Assembly: GCA_021399445.1 (NCBI GenBank)
Contig: JAJTUQ010000014.1
Span: forward strand, 1 to 64,000
Direction: 5' to 3'
DNA: 64,000 bases
Source: Xylogone sp. PMI_703
Taxonomy: Eukaryota; Ascomycota; Leotiomycetes
Part shown: positions 49,390 through 61,310 of the stretch, in pieces
How the letters are laid out: each line of letters opens with the position of its first letter
Numbering within the stretch: the stretch's first letter is position 1
The notes under the pieces: generated by a model
The model's input: the letters and a program-made list of their open reading frames with translations, nothing else
Databases searched by the model: none
What the model was told of the DNA's origin: nothing
Program-made: the position numbers and the translations under genes

Positions 49390-51700
49390 AATATATAAAC
49401 TCAAGGACGAGTATTAATTTCTTATAATTTCCTAGACTATATATTGTTATACACTAATGAGTATTAAAGAAAAAGAATTATTTAAGAAATTAGAACTTAT
49501 TTTTTCGTCTAATAAAGAATTCGTTTTATAGAAAAAGTAATAATAATAAGATTATATTTCATTAATTATATAAAGATTTACAAGAAAAATATTATTTTAC
49601 TTAAATAAGAATTTACTTTCTAAATCTTAAAATCTTTTATTCTTTGTTCTATTTATTATTTTGTATTTTATTTCTTAATTATTTAGTTATATATTCTTTT
49701 TCTTCTTTATATATAAATAATAAGAATATCCTGAAGATATTTAATAAGTAATATATTTTATCTTTTTTTAATGTTATTGTATAATTTGCTGTTTTACTTA
49801 TTTACTCTTTAATACTAAATTCAGAAAGTCTTTGTCCTCTTAATACTTTGATAAGAATCTTAGTAATCTGATAAATCTTTTATTTACTTAGTTATTTATT
49901 ATCCTAGAAGAAGAACTTAATTATAAGTAATACTAAAAGCTTTTATAATATTTAGTTTTATGTAAATTATTAACTTTATCAAAAGGCTTCTGTTTATATT
50001 ATCTAGAAGGTTTAAGTATTAATGACTTTTATTAGTATTAAAATATTAGATAAATATATAACATTTGTTTACCTGTTAATATTAGTAAAATATTAAGTTA
50101 ATAATTATACTAAGTTCATTATTCGTAAACTTATTAATGTAATATATATTTATCTAAGAATATTATAGTTTATTCTTAGCGGTTTTGTTTATACAGAAGT
50201 AAATTTTGGTGTAATTAGTTTTATCTTTATTTATACTAAATATTAACTTATTATATATAACTTCTTAGCTCTCGGTTTAAATATATGATAAGATAATATA
50301 TAAAGAAAGATTATTATTGTTAAAAGAAATTAACTTTAAATTAGTATTTTTTAAACACTTTAACAAGTGTATTATAATATTTATATACTACAAATATTAG
50401 TTAAATTCAATAATACAAATATATTATTATAATAAACTAAGAAGTCTAAAATAATAATAAATATTTTTTAATCTTTCTAGTTTATGAATATTATAACGTA
50501 GAATATATTGAGTAAACTGTAAATTAGTGTCTGATGAGTATTTAAGACTGTATAATTATTAATATTCGTAAAAGATTAATTTAATTATAAGTTTATATAT
50601 TTAAGGCTCAGCGACAAAGTTAATATAGTTAATTTAACTTAAGTTATATTTGTTCTATTTTGAGGTTAACTAATAAAGTTAATCCTTTATTTGTTTATAA
50701 CATTAACTATGAACTTATAGTTATAATATTATCATAAAACTTACAAGAAACAAGTATATTCGATATGGTTATTAATAGTATAATATTATGGTTATTCGTC
50801 AATTTGTTGTTAGTCGGATAAAAAAGAGGATCAACCGAATAAAGGAAGTTTTCTTTCAATAATGTCGGAATTACTAAGTAGAAGAAAAGTAATTGCTCAG
50901 GATTATTCTACTAAATTAGGTTAATATCAATAAAGATAAATAATAAAAGTAATAATCCTAAGGAAGATGTTTTCAGGTACTGATCATTTATATAGCTTTT
51001 ACGACATTAACTTCACCAGGAAATATTATCATATTAGACTAAAACTATTAAATAACACTTATAACAAAGTCATTTACTTTATATCATTAATATTGTCAAC
51101 ATCCTTATTGTATTTATTCACTCCTTTCGATTACTCCTTTTGATTAACTACCTGACGAACAACGACGCTGATGTAGGATAATACCGCTCAGCAAGTCCTA
51201 ACTTCTAGTCGTATCTATATAAGATAACTATTCCTTGTACAAATGTACAGACATAATAGTAGGATATCATGAGTTAACAAAGGAGTAAAGAGTTGATACG
51301 GATTACGAGATGAAAGAATTAATCAAAAGAGCGAAAACCTGCTTCAATGCTCTAGGACACAACGTTATCGTATTAAGCAATGAGGAAGATTGTGTAAATA
51401 TAGATTTTCAGACAAGATATTATTATCTTGGTTCGTAAGATTATTAGTTACCTTGAAGACAAGAATATTTTGATATGTACGAAAAACTACTAGTTGACTA
51501 TTAGTAAATGATTTATTACTACTTTTTATCTAAATTATTACTTTGAAAATAAAATAATTATTAACATTAATATTAATAATAATAACTAGTTATGAACTTA
51601 CTCGAGTATATAAGAAACTTATCCAAACTAAAGAGTAAAACAATATTATAATATTATTACTTATCTTCTTATAATAATTATAATCTAATTATCTATAGTT
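49390..51700. repeat. AT-rich, unclassified repeat-like DNA
   Basis: No usable frames. 50,820-51,480 is less AT-rich than its surroundings. Reverse-strand reading between 50,300 and 50,600 gives protein-like pieces (for example LQFTQYILRYNIHKLERLK) between stops, suggesting an old coding sequence, but no family could be named. Confidence 0.4.
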
Positions 51701-54159
51701 TATACTTAAATTATTTGTACTACTAAAGCCTTTAAATCTTTTTATAAAATTACTAATTCGATTATTTATGTCTTTTCTGGCTTTAACATTAACTCAGGCT
51801 TAAGCTTATTTGCTTCTGTCACGGTCTTCTTATAACGTTTATAACTATATTTACTATTCTTATTTATGATAACCTCTTTTATAGTATATATACTTTCTGG
51901 CTCTGACTCTGGCTCACCTGTTTTTAGTATAATACTTTTATACTTCTAACCTTGTTTTCCTTTGTCTTTTTTGGCTACTTTCGTAATATACTTTATTTAT
52001 GTCTCTTCGATGTCCTTATAACTTATCACTTTCTTCTTCTCTTTCCTTAGTATGAATGATTTGACTGATTTGCAAACTTTAGTTTTCTGGTTCACTTTGA
52101 ATATTAATTCATATTCACCTTTGAAGAGGGTTCTTTCAGCAAAGAAAGTATAGCCATCTTTGGCGAACTTCTTTATATACTTTAATAAATATAATATATT
52201 TACTTTATTAAACATAAGAATATTTTGTTTGATTAAGTTATACAATGACATAAAAGTTTTTATTAACATTAATATTACAAATGATTATAGTACTTCGTCT
52301 TACGAGTTATAACTTATTTTTATACTATCGATTTTTGGAATTGTTAATTCGGCGAAAGATTTCAGTATATCTCTGAGTACTTTATCTGAATTAAACAGAA
52401 ACAAATCATATATAGCTTATATAGTCATAATATTCCTTTTTGTGAATACTTTTCTTCTTACAGAATAATACAAATATATAAAATCCTCTTTACTAACTAT
52501 TCTTATACTTTTTCGAAATAGTTTTTTAACTTTGTCATAATAAACTATCTTCAAGAAAGAAAAAACTCTGATGTCATAAGGCTAAAGCTTATAAATATTA
52601 TAAAAGAAGAACTAACACAAGATTATATTATTTTCGAAACAAAACTTTAAGATTTCAAGAGTTTTATAAATCTTAAAGTTATCATTAATAAATACTCATA
52701 GTTTCTCGTTAACTTAATCTTTAGTTTAAGGATTAAATATATACTTAAGTCATTTTAAGTTAATCTTAGAGTTAATGTATCCAGATTTAGTATAAGTATA
52801 ATATTATCCAGGAGTAAAGAATATAATTTAGTTATTTTGATAAATAATGATTAATTAAATAATCATAAAAAATAATAACTTATTTTTCGTATTTATATAC
52901 TTAATAATAATTATCATCGTCTGACTTTTACTTATATTTCGATAGTTTATTTAATCATTCTTATTAATAAAGATTTAGGCAAACTTAAGTTTATATAATA
53001 TAACTTTAGTCTTATTTATATTATAAACATTTTCGGCAAGAATGACTAAATCTTTTAACAATTTTCTGATTATTTTGAATTAGTCAATAACCTTATTACA
53101 AATATTATTATAACGTTTTCAGTCTATAATCCTCATTTTTCTTGATCTGAGTACTTTATTATAACATTTCTTGAATGTCTGAGCTTAGTTTTTACTTAAT
53201 GGTTTTATAACTATATTTGTCGAAGAACGTCAACGAATAATATTACAGATTAATAAAAGTAAATACTTTATTCGTATAACATTTCTGAGTTTATGTATTA
53301 GTTCTAAAAACTTTACGAGTATTTTCTCTTCTGATAAAGTAAGATATTGTTAATCTTTGGTTTTCCGTTTTCTCGACAGTTGTCTATAGTCATAATAATA
53401 AAGAATAATTCAAGGAATATTCTTATGTTATAATATGATACTGTATTTTAGAAGTTCTCCTAGTAACTTAGCCTTTGTAAAGACTTTAGTGACACGGTCG
53501 CTTATTATTTATTATAATGATAAAGAATAAGATAAGATCATGGAAACGATCATCACTGGCTCAACGATACAAGTAGGCTATTTCCAGGCAGCCTGGAAAA
53601 TGTATGGCATCTCGATGGAAAACTCTAGAAGAACGTTACACTTTACAGCATAATTTGGTATATTGTATAAATAATACTCAACTTCAAAGAATTACCGGTA
53701 ATGCTTATGTGAACTAGCGGGGTTATTCTACACTAGCCGAAGATAGGCTATTTCCTTCGATTTGAGGTACTGAGCAGCGTGACGACCTTACGAAAGTTTA
53801 GGCACTACAGTAGCCACAAAGCTTATGAGGAATACCCAGTCCCATGGTCAGGCTTTAATGGCCAAGATAGTATGATTTTATAAATACTGAGAGTGATAAA
53901 AGCTCGATTTTGGAGTAATGAGGAAAAGGTTCTGTCTTACAATAAAAAGGAGGTCTTCTGTAAGCAAGCGTAATGACAATGATGTAAACGTAAATTTTTA
54001 GTGAGAAAAGATCCAAGGTATTCAGCAGTGACCACGATATGAGATTTATATAAAATTAAGGTGAATATCAACGTGTGTATAAATGTTGGGTTGCTTGAAG
54101 TCAAAGTACTCCTCAATTTGCCCGGTACGGCGGGGTGTCCGGCACACCGGGACGGGCGT
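51700..54159 (-). mobile_element. Fot1/pogo-type DNA transposon, reverse strand
   Basis: The transposase reads right to left from about 53,530 to about 51,760 (see pseudogene). The right end at 54,159 is a GC-rich terminal sequence (CCGGGACGGGCGT on the + strand) followed by TA (54,160-54,161), the expected duplication. The non-coding part 53,540-54,159 is of normal GC while the transposase is AT-rich. The left end was not located. Confidence 0.65.
51760..53530 (-). pseudogene. Fot1/pogo transposase (DDE), RIP-broken
   Basis: The reverse strand reads in family order. An N-terminal helix-turn-helix piece (TTLYYRDHR-like, partly degraded) is followed by LSEEKILVKFLELIHKLRN (CENP-B-type HTH start). 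Then come FKKCYNKVLRSRKMR, a former 'N-x-D-E-x-G' catalytic block read as ENVYNINKTKV, later DDE blocks full of stops, and a conserved C-terminal segment still open at 51,997-52,269 (FAERTLFKGEYELIFKVNQK, then YKDIEET). That C-terminal block is characteristic of Fot1-like transposases in many ascomycetes. Stops replace CAG/CAA/TGG positions. No activity possible. Confidence 0.75.
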
Positions 54160-54479
54160 TATATGATAAGAGATAATTATATAACTTTTTCCCCAGCCCC
54201 TAATCCTCCGGGGTATACTGTAGATGTCGAGCTGTTATCACATTAATGGTTATGCATAATCATTCAAGTTTTGATACGTTGCTATTATGAGGACAGAGTA
54301 TAGATGAAGTCTAGAGCATTAGGCAACAAGTATGTGCCCTGCCAATATAGCCTATTAGTAAATGGACTGGCTGATTAGCTAATGAGCTATACTGGCGTAT
54401 CGACTGGAACATAGAAAAGAATTGAAGGATGTGTTGGTGAAGCAAATTGCAAAACTGAACCATATCCGTTGCAGGCCAA

Positions 54480-54959
54480 ATGGTGACGAGAGAGGAACAT
54501 TCGATATCAAGGCTTGAATATGTGCTTGAATACTTCCAGATCACTGGTGGCTGTGCTCTTTTCCTTGCCATTACTGCCGCTGCTCTTGGTCTTGGTCGCG
54601 ATGACGTGATCGGAAATACACTCAAACTTGCTCACGACCCTAAACTAAAAATTTTGTCTGCGCTCTATTCCTACCCACTGCCGCGTTCTTTATCAGATGA
54701 GGTGGCATCACGGATTTATCAGACGAGGCGTGCATCCTCAGTAGGCCTGGAAAAGACAGTAAGCTTATTATTAAACAAAGAGCAGATGTGGATACTGAAA
54801 ACAGCGATTACGGCACAACTCTTTATGTTGCTTAGAAAAAAATCACGACAAGATAGCGTAGCTATTACTACTGAAGTTTATTTAGATTTAACCGTGATTC
54901 GAGCTCGGAGATTGCTAAGTGGGACCATAGTGCGGCAGACTTTTCACCTATTGTATTAG
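54480..54959 (+). CDS. Unrecognised ORF, 159 codons
   Basis: Starts with ATG 54,480 shortly after a TTGCAG that could be an intron acceptor, and ends TAG at 54,957-54,959. The N-terminal third includes a hydrophobic stretch (GGCALFLAITAAALGLG); the rest is mixed helical sequence with RRASSVGLEKTVSLLL and ITAQLFMLLRKKS. No domain recognised. It may be the last exon of a longer gene whose first part was lost to the nearby transposon end at 54,159. Its stop overlaps the stop of the convergent minus-strand gene by 2 bp. Confidence 0.4.
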   Translation: MVTREEHSISRLEYVLEYFQITGGCALFLAITAAALGLGRDDVIGNTLKLAHDPKLKILSALYSYPLPRSLSDEVASRIYQTRRASSVGLEKTVSLLLNKEQMWILKTAITAQLFMLLRKKSRQDSVAITTEVYLDLTVIRARRLLSGTIVRQTFHLLY

Positions 54960-55417
54960 TAAAACCAGACCCCATCTTCTCCTAGTTTCCCCTCTGCCTC
55001 AATCCTCTTCATACATGCCTTAACCCTCTTCACAACATGCTCCCCATAACCTGGCCCTAGTGGCGGTCTCGATACGCTCATATCCATCCTTAACCACGGC
55101 ACTGTACTTTCCCCCTTACAAGCTTCCCGCATCTCCTCAATTTCGGCATCACCATAGAGGGCTCCTGTGAAAACCGCAACTGCCGGCTTCGAGTAGTTCT
55201 GTGTGCCACGGTTGGGGGTTTCACCGGCAGGTGGAGCTTGGCCTTGTAGAACAAAGGGGATCTCGACTGCTCCTGAGGCGCTGCTAGTGACGTTGTGGAT
55301 GACTGATTATTGCACAAAAATAAATATATTAATATTGAAGGCAGGAAAGAACGATATATTCTCTTGGAAATACTCACTTTCGTACTCTGGCAAGTAAAGG
55401 GGTGCAACAGCGGACAT
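54956..55417 (-). CDS. Conserved small fungal protein of unknown function, two exons
   Basis: The minus-strand exons are 55,417-55,378 (MSAVAPLYLPEYE) and 55,302-54,956, joined by a 75-nt intron (GTGAGT...AATCAG). The product has 128 residues and ends DGVWFY. The second exon has the feel of a well-conserved protein: HNVTSSASGAVEIPFVLQG, PNRGTQNYSKPAVAVFTGAL, YGDAEIEEMREACKG, PLGPGYGEHVVKRVKACMKR. From memory, similar short proteins occur beside NAD(P)-binding proteins in several ascomycetes, but no function is known to me. A longer frame on the same strand (55,090-55,521) ignores the intron and is a shadow. The start is the first ATG in a good context (CAGATCATGTCC). Confidence 0.7.
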
Positions 55418-56075
55418 GATCTGTGGGCTGCCACTGCCGCAGGCAATGACCGGAAGGGGGAAAGACATATATATATAATAAGACGGGGAAAATATTGCGA
55501 GATCTTAAATGTGGCAATCAAATTAGACTACGCAATATTGTGTGGTTAAAAATGTTCAAGAGGTTAGAGAGACTCTTTGAGTAATTGAAAGGAACCATCT
55601 AAGGATTTTATATAGTGAAGCAGAGTCTTCTATACACCGATTTGGACTTTTCCAACCCTGGCGTTTAAGGCAACACTGCCCGATAATTAGATTAGACCTA
55701 TTTGATTGCTGATTGGCCATTTCAAAATCACAACATGTTGTAGGGCTAGTTGCTCTTGAGCGCTGATTGGTGGTCTTTATTTTATTAGCATCGAAAGGAT
55801 TTCCTAAAGCGGCGATCTTGGCAGATTCTCAGCCTCACCTTAATAAAAAGTATTTGTAATCTATAAATAGACATTCAAAGCAGCAAGGGTGGTAAGTGCG
55901 CATTAAAAGCTGATTCCATCTCCAAGGCGCGCCATTTCGCCAAAACTTAGACTTGAGTAATGATCTTGCCAATCTTCTCATCACTCTGGACTGCATTCCG
56001 AATCCGTTACCATATTAGGGATCAACTCTTGGCCGCCACTACTCTTTCCAGTTAACCCGATCCACCCACAGCCAA
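55418..56075. promoter_or_regulatory. Shared upstream region of two divergent genes
   Basis: About 660 bp separates the start of the 128-aa gene (minus) from the Zn2Cys6 gene (plus). It has two ATTGGC/ATTGGT CCAAT-type motifs near 55,712-55,768 and TATATAG-like boxes near 55,609. A regulator next to a divergent target is a common fungal arrangement; that link is inference. Confidence 0.4.
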
Positions 56076-57848
56076 ATGCCTAACGTAGGTCGTCCTAGCC
56101 GTGACTGCCATATGTGCCGAAAACGACGAGTGAAATGCGACCTCACACGTCCCGAGTGTGGCCGGTGCCTGAAGAAGGGACATAGTTGCCCAGGATATCG
56201 TGATGGATTAGATGTGTGTTTCCACGTGGAGAATGTCTCTTCGTTTAAGTCGAATATTGGCAAAGACCGTCGCAAAAAAAGTAGCCAAGAAAGCGATTCG
56301 CATGCCTTGATTGAGGCTCACTCTCGACAGGCGGCACACGCGAATGCAGATGTCTCGGATTTAACTGGTGGACATCTATTTTCGTCTGGAAGCCGCTTCC
56401 CATTACGGTATTCGTTGGTAGCATCCTGGGATGACCAATTTATGCCCCTAGTTATGCAAAGGTTTTCTTTTAACTTGGTGGACTGCCTTTACGTCATTCC
56501 TCGTATTGCCTCCAAAGCGGAAAAAGGGTCCGTTCTTTACCAGGCCTGTAACGCTATCGGATGTGCCTACAGAGCTAATATGTATCCTTGTTTCCAAACT
56601 GTGTCTGATCGGGTGAAGATGTATAGAGCCGCACTTGCAGTGGTGAAGTCAACTCTTCGAGATTCTAATCAATACAAGAGCGATAACACCTTATTAGGTA
56701 TCTGGCTTCTAGGCCTATACGAGGTAAGAAGTCTTAAAGAGTATTAGTTATTTGTTTCACTGACATTCCTTGCTATCAAGCTTCTCGTAAATATAGGCGA
56801 AGGTGTTGATTCTGTAACGGGGTCTTCCGGATGGGATGCCCATTGCCAAGCATTGGCAAAGTTGCTTAGTCTCCGGGGCCCCGAACAATTTGCTACGAAT
56901 GATACTAGATCTATGTTCTGGCTTATTTATACTACTCTGGTAAGTTTAACCGTTAAGATCTATATTTTTAATTTTTTTAACAGATAACCTTTACACCAGC
57001 AAACGCAAGCCCTTGTGACCGGTCAAGACTACCTTAAAGAGTCCTCCACCTGGATTAGAGATATTTACACATATTGCGAGCCAGACGAATATATAGAGCT
57101 TCGATCATGTATTTTCGCCTATCATTGTACCAAGATTGGTAGTGATATTCGAAGGTTAATCAACGCAGGAGACCTTGAGCAGTTACTCTCTAGTTCACCG
57201 TCGATTTTGCAAGACCTGGATGGAGTGGAAAAAGCAACTTATCCGTTATCTAATGAAAAGGCTATTACAGATCTTGTGATAGAAGTTCCATTAGCACCAT
57301 TAAAATTGGACATGCTTTATATGGGCGTTTACATATTCCAAAACAACTTCAGGGCGCGACTTGCATGTCATGTTTCGGAATTCCTGTACTATGCATCTAA
57401 AGCACCTAGTTGCACACCTCAACAACGGATTATTTTCGCCAAATTCCGTCATCAATGTACGGTAGAACTTCTGGCTCTAGCTCAGAAAGCCTCTTTATAT
57501 TTGTCTATCTTTCCTGATTCGTGCATTTCAAACATGATTTCTTTGGTGGACCAAATGAACCAACCGGCATATCCCAATGACATATCTCAAAGTTTAGGTT
57601 GGCCGGACGCAGTACGTATTGTGCGCAAGGATTCAGACGTGCGGACTGTTACACTCGGTGGACCCGGTACCGTCGAGTCTATAAAACCAGGCCTAGATGA
57701 GAAGGATCAGCCTCCAGAGGTTAATAATGTTGAATCAAATGCTGTTGTTCTTAATTTTACATTTGACAATGAGGGAGGTACATACAAGAGACTAGATACA
57801 AAAAGGGTTGTGTCTCAGCAGCCTGTGTGTTCTCAACACATCCAATGA
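56076..57848 (+). CDS. Zn2Cys6 (fungal binuclear cluster) transcription factor, three exons
   Basis: Exons are 56,076-56,723, 56,781-56,939 and 57,000-57,848. Introns are 57 nt (GTAAGA...ATCAAG) and 60 nt (GTAAGT...ACCAG), all in phase 0, giving 551 residues. The N-terminal cluster has six Cys at residues 11, 14, 21, 28, 31 and 38 with the basic CRKRRVKCD helix and the RPECGRC/GHSCPGY half, a classical DNA-binding domain for CGG-type sites. The middle contains the helical fungal-specific regulatory region (SLVASWDDQFMPLVMQRF; LLGIWLLGLYE), and the C-terminus lacks a second motif. Length is normal for the family and there are no premature stops. The target is unknown; the divergent 128-aa gene is a candidate by position only. 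Confidence 0.9.
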
Positions 57849-59157
57849 GATATAATCTAAAGTCTTTATAGATGTATTCCTCAGATAGAGTCCCGTATTA
57901 ATGCACTACTGTTATCTAACATTCCTAAGTCCTTGGTAAAACGGGATTTAAACGGATTCCAAATCAACTCCGATAAGACCAGCAAATATCCCCGGTTGCA
58001 GTTATTCATTATCCAGATTGGTAATCCTCATTAAACTTGGACTCTTGAAGATTGTTTGAATCTTCCAGCCAGTACGCCCTTTTACCGAAACGTAAAAACC
58101 TTCTTGAATTGATTCCAAAGAGTAACCTCGTGTTTTAGGCATGTTGTAACAAGTGTAACGATTACAACAAAGAAAAACTCTTCAAACAAAAAACACACTC
58201 CATAAAAATGAACCGAAGAGGAACATCAAAGTTGTAAAAACTATCAGCTAGTTTATGAGCTATAAGCAGGCTTTGTCAGTCTGTGTTTAAATATTGTCTA
58301 ATATTGAATGCTGAAAATTACTTACAAAGTTCAATCCTTGAACTATGCTTATTACAACTACTATTGTCTTAACTGGTTGAATTTCACTTATATAAATCTT
58401 ACCCGTTCAGGAGCCCAACAATCAATATGATCGTAGCATAGAAGGGGGGATACTCCTCAGGCTGGAGATGACGTTTTACATATTCGATCATTCCTGCATG
58501 GCTTTTGTAGACGCTTGAGAAACCAAACAGAGTGATAGTCAAGCGTATTGACCAGACCAGGAAAATAGTGCTTGTAATACTGCAATATGCCCCCTTGCTT
58601 AGAAATTGAGGAAGAGCTTCCCCTCCTGTACCAGTTGAGTCGTTTTACCCCGCCCTACCATTACGTAACTACATCAATAAGACATTGCTCACATAATTAT
58701 CGATTAATAAGATTCCCTTGTAGTTAACTCCATGGGCCAGTTATATCATTATGTGAATATTAATTATTATTCACCTACGGGTGGATGTGTCCCCGTCTGG
58801 GCATCTGCGCGTGTTTCTTGGGCCTGCACGGCGTGCTGACCTGGCCCGTGTGCACCACGCTCTCATAGAGTCGACCCCTCGAGCGATTGCGATGACTTTG
58901 TGCGAGAACGAGCGACGACATTGCGGTGAGACTACATGAGTCTCTCGGTTTGATCACAACAAGGCGAGGCGCCTAGGTCGGTAGTATAGGCGGGGATGGA
59001 AGAGTCCTGGCAGTGAGGATGAAGGATTAGGTCTCGAGGGTCTTCACACCAGTGTTCTGGAAGGGAGGAAGCAGGTTGTCGAAGTGAGAGGTCAGGCTCC
59101 TGGATTCCTTCATATACTCTTTTACAGCCAACGTTCGGCATTTCTGTATACGGTATA
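57849..59157. other. Intergenic DNA with short GC-rich reverse frames
   Basis: 57,849-58,760 shows nothing. 58,775-59,249 holds overlapping minus-strand frames of 60-105 codons (for example one starting MSSLVLAQSHRNRSRGRLYE). They could be the first part of a gene cut by the pogo element at 59,158, but no domain or intron supports this. Confidence 0.35.
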
Positions 59158-61310
59158 CTCGTATTCCCGGCAACTTTCCCACTCCGGCAACTTTCCCACT
59201 TTTTTACCCCTGACCACCACACTTCAACCACCAATATGAAAGTCAACAAGCTTCAATTCAAGAGGCAATTACAGATTTGAAATCGCAAAAGAAACCTAAT
59301 TTTAGTGCTATAGCTAAAAAGTATAGCCTTGAGCGCACTACTCTTGCAAAACGATTCAACGGTCAACACACCTCCATGAGGACTACCATGTCTACCCATA
59401 GACAACGACTCAACAACACCCAAGAGAATGTTCTAATCAAGCATATTAACTATCTTACCGATCGAGGAATGCCATCAACAAGTCAGATTATTCATAATTT
59501 GGCGAAAAAGATTATACAAAAGCCTGTAAGAAAGAACAGGATAAAGAAGTTTGTGAAACGCCACAAAAAGAAGATTACTAATGTTTATTTGAGAAATATA
59601 GATTATTATAAGATCAAATCCAAATATAAACCGATATTTGAGCATTTCTATCAATTAGTTAAGTATTGTTTTATGTATTATAAGCTAATATACATTATAA
59701 TAGTCAGTTATTAACTAAAGTCTATGTAACTATCTTCTGACATCGAAAAACATTATATTTAGCTTGAAAATATATATAATATCAATGAAAAAAGGTTTTT
59801 GTTAAACTTTATAAAGTTTTCTAAATAAATTATAATAATTAAAGTCCTCAAATTTGGTAAAGTTCATAATATACAAGATAAGAATAAAAAGTTCTTTATT
59901 ATATTAATATATATTTCAGTAACTAGGAAAGTTCTTTTACTAAACTTTATATATTAAGAAGAATCAAAAGATTTTCGATCTAATTAAGTAAAAAACTTAA
60001 AACCTGATGATAAAGCTTTTTTTATTACTTTAACTAATGAGTAAAATTATGACACCTTAGGCTATAAATAACTAAAACAAGTATTTAAGCTTTATACTCA
60101 AGCTTAAGCTAATGGAAAATATTATTTATTAATTATTGATAAGTATTTTAGTTATATTAATATACGTTTTATTGATTTTATGAATAGTCATAAGATAATT
60201 ATGATAGTTTTTTTACTTTATACTATACATCATTTATAATCTTTAAATGTTAACTTATTTTTTTTATTAACTTTAGCTTATTCAGACGAACAAGATAAAC
60301 TAATACAAAAAAGAACTAAAAGGATTTTTATATCGAAAACTTTATTTTAAGATATATTTTAGCTTTCCTGGTTATAAAGTTTTATAGTAAAGAATATTAT
60401 TTTAGTTTTCGAAAAGACTGGCATATAACCAATTAAGCTTTTTATTATGATTAAAAAGCTATTTCTAAAGCCAAATACATCTTATACAACAAGTTAGCTA
60501 ATCTTAATTATTTTTATAATATGTAAAAATATTTGACGTATACAAAAGTCGTATATACATAGCCTCTTCTTTATTAAGTTATAATATATTATAAATACTA
60601 ACTATAGACTCTTAGCAAAGCTTAGTATTACTCAACACTTTAATAAAAGCCTAATTAAAACTCTAAACTTACAAAAAAAGAAGAGTACATACTTTTAACG
60701 TCTTAATCTTTATAAAGAGAAAGTAAGTAAAGCTCAGTGGTTTAGTACAAAACAAGTCCTCAAAGTTAAGGCTTTATTAACTGAAAAAGAAGCTCATGAA
60801 GAAGTCAAAAAAGAAGTTATAATAACTAAAAGGCTAACTACAAAGAATAAACGCAAACAATTAGAAACAGAGAAGATTAAAAAGCAATTAGAGTAATAAT
60901 TAGTTAAAGAGCAAAAAGTTAAAGAAATTTTACTTAAAAAGCAAGCCAGGGAAGAGGCGCAAATGCGGAAAACCTTAGAAAGGTAACTCCTAGCTACTTA
61001 AAGGAAGGTTAAGAAGGTTGTTATACACAAGAAAGTTATACCAAAGGTTTCTTAAGTAAATATTGTGGTATGGTTAGTATAAGTAGAGGGATAAAGACGA
61101 TTTTCATCGGGCGTATAATTACGCTATAATATTATGTAATATCTAATATTTAAATAATGTATTATATTCTATACATTGTAATATAGTTAATATATTAATT
61201 TCGAAGTAATTAAAACTTTCGTTGTTAAGTTATAATATTTAAAAGTATAGTGGTATTTATTCCGAAAATGGGAAATTTGCCAGAGTAGGAACGTTACCGG
61301 GAAAACGAGT
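59158..61310 (+). mobile_element. pogo-type (Tc1/mariner superfamily) DNA transposon, 2.15 kb
   Basis: The ends are inverted repeats of about 45 bp: left CTCGTATTCCCGGCAACTTT, right the reverse complement of CTCGTTTTCCCGGTAACGTT. They are flanked by TA (59,156-59,157 and 61,311-61,312). The left end contains a CCGGCAACTTTCCCACT-type unit twice in tandem. The transposase is inside in the same orientation. The right half is more AT-rich than the left. Confidence 0.85.
59277..61090 (+). pseudogene. pogo transposase (HTH-CENPB, DDE, charged tail), RIP-broken
   Basis: The first 146 codons stay open (59,277-59,714). They hold an HTH of the psq/CENP-B type (FSAIAKKYSLERTTLAKRFN) and a second HTH with NNTQENVLIKHINYLTDRGM. 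An ATG at 59,236 is out of frame by one base; the frame reads upstream without ATG. Beyond 59,715 the DDE domain is recognisable but full of stops: a degraded NIYNMDEKGF block near 59,765, then KYYLLIIDKYFSYIN near 60,120 for the second catalytic Asp region, then 'HHL*SLNV' near 60,230 for the 'HxLQPLDV' block. A Lys/Glu-rich coiled-coil-like tail ends near 61,090. Stops fit CAG/CAA/TGG ancestors. Confidence 0.8.

Noticed and set aside
27925..49395. Target duplication for element C
   Set aside because: CTCAT before the 5' LTR and AATAT after the 3' LTR do not match, and RIP alone would not explain the difference, so no duplication is claimed and the 5' border stays uncertain.
55090..55521. 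143-codon minus-strand ORF as a gene
   Set aside because: It runs through a clear GTGAGT...CAG intron and is out of frame with the well-conserved second exon, so it is a shadow of the 128-aa gene.
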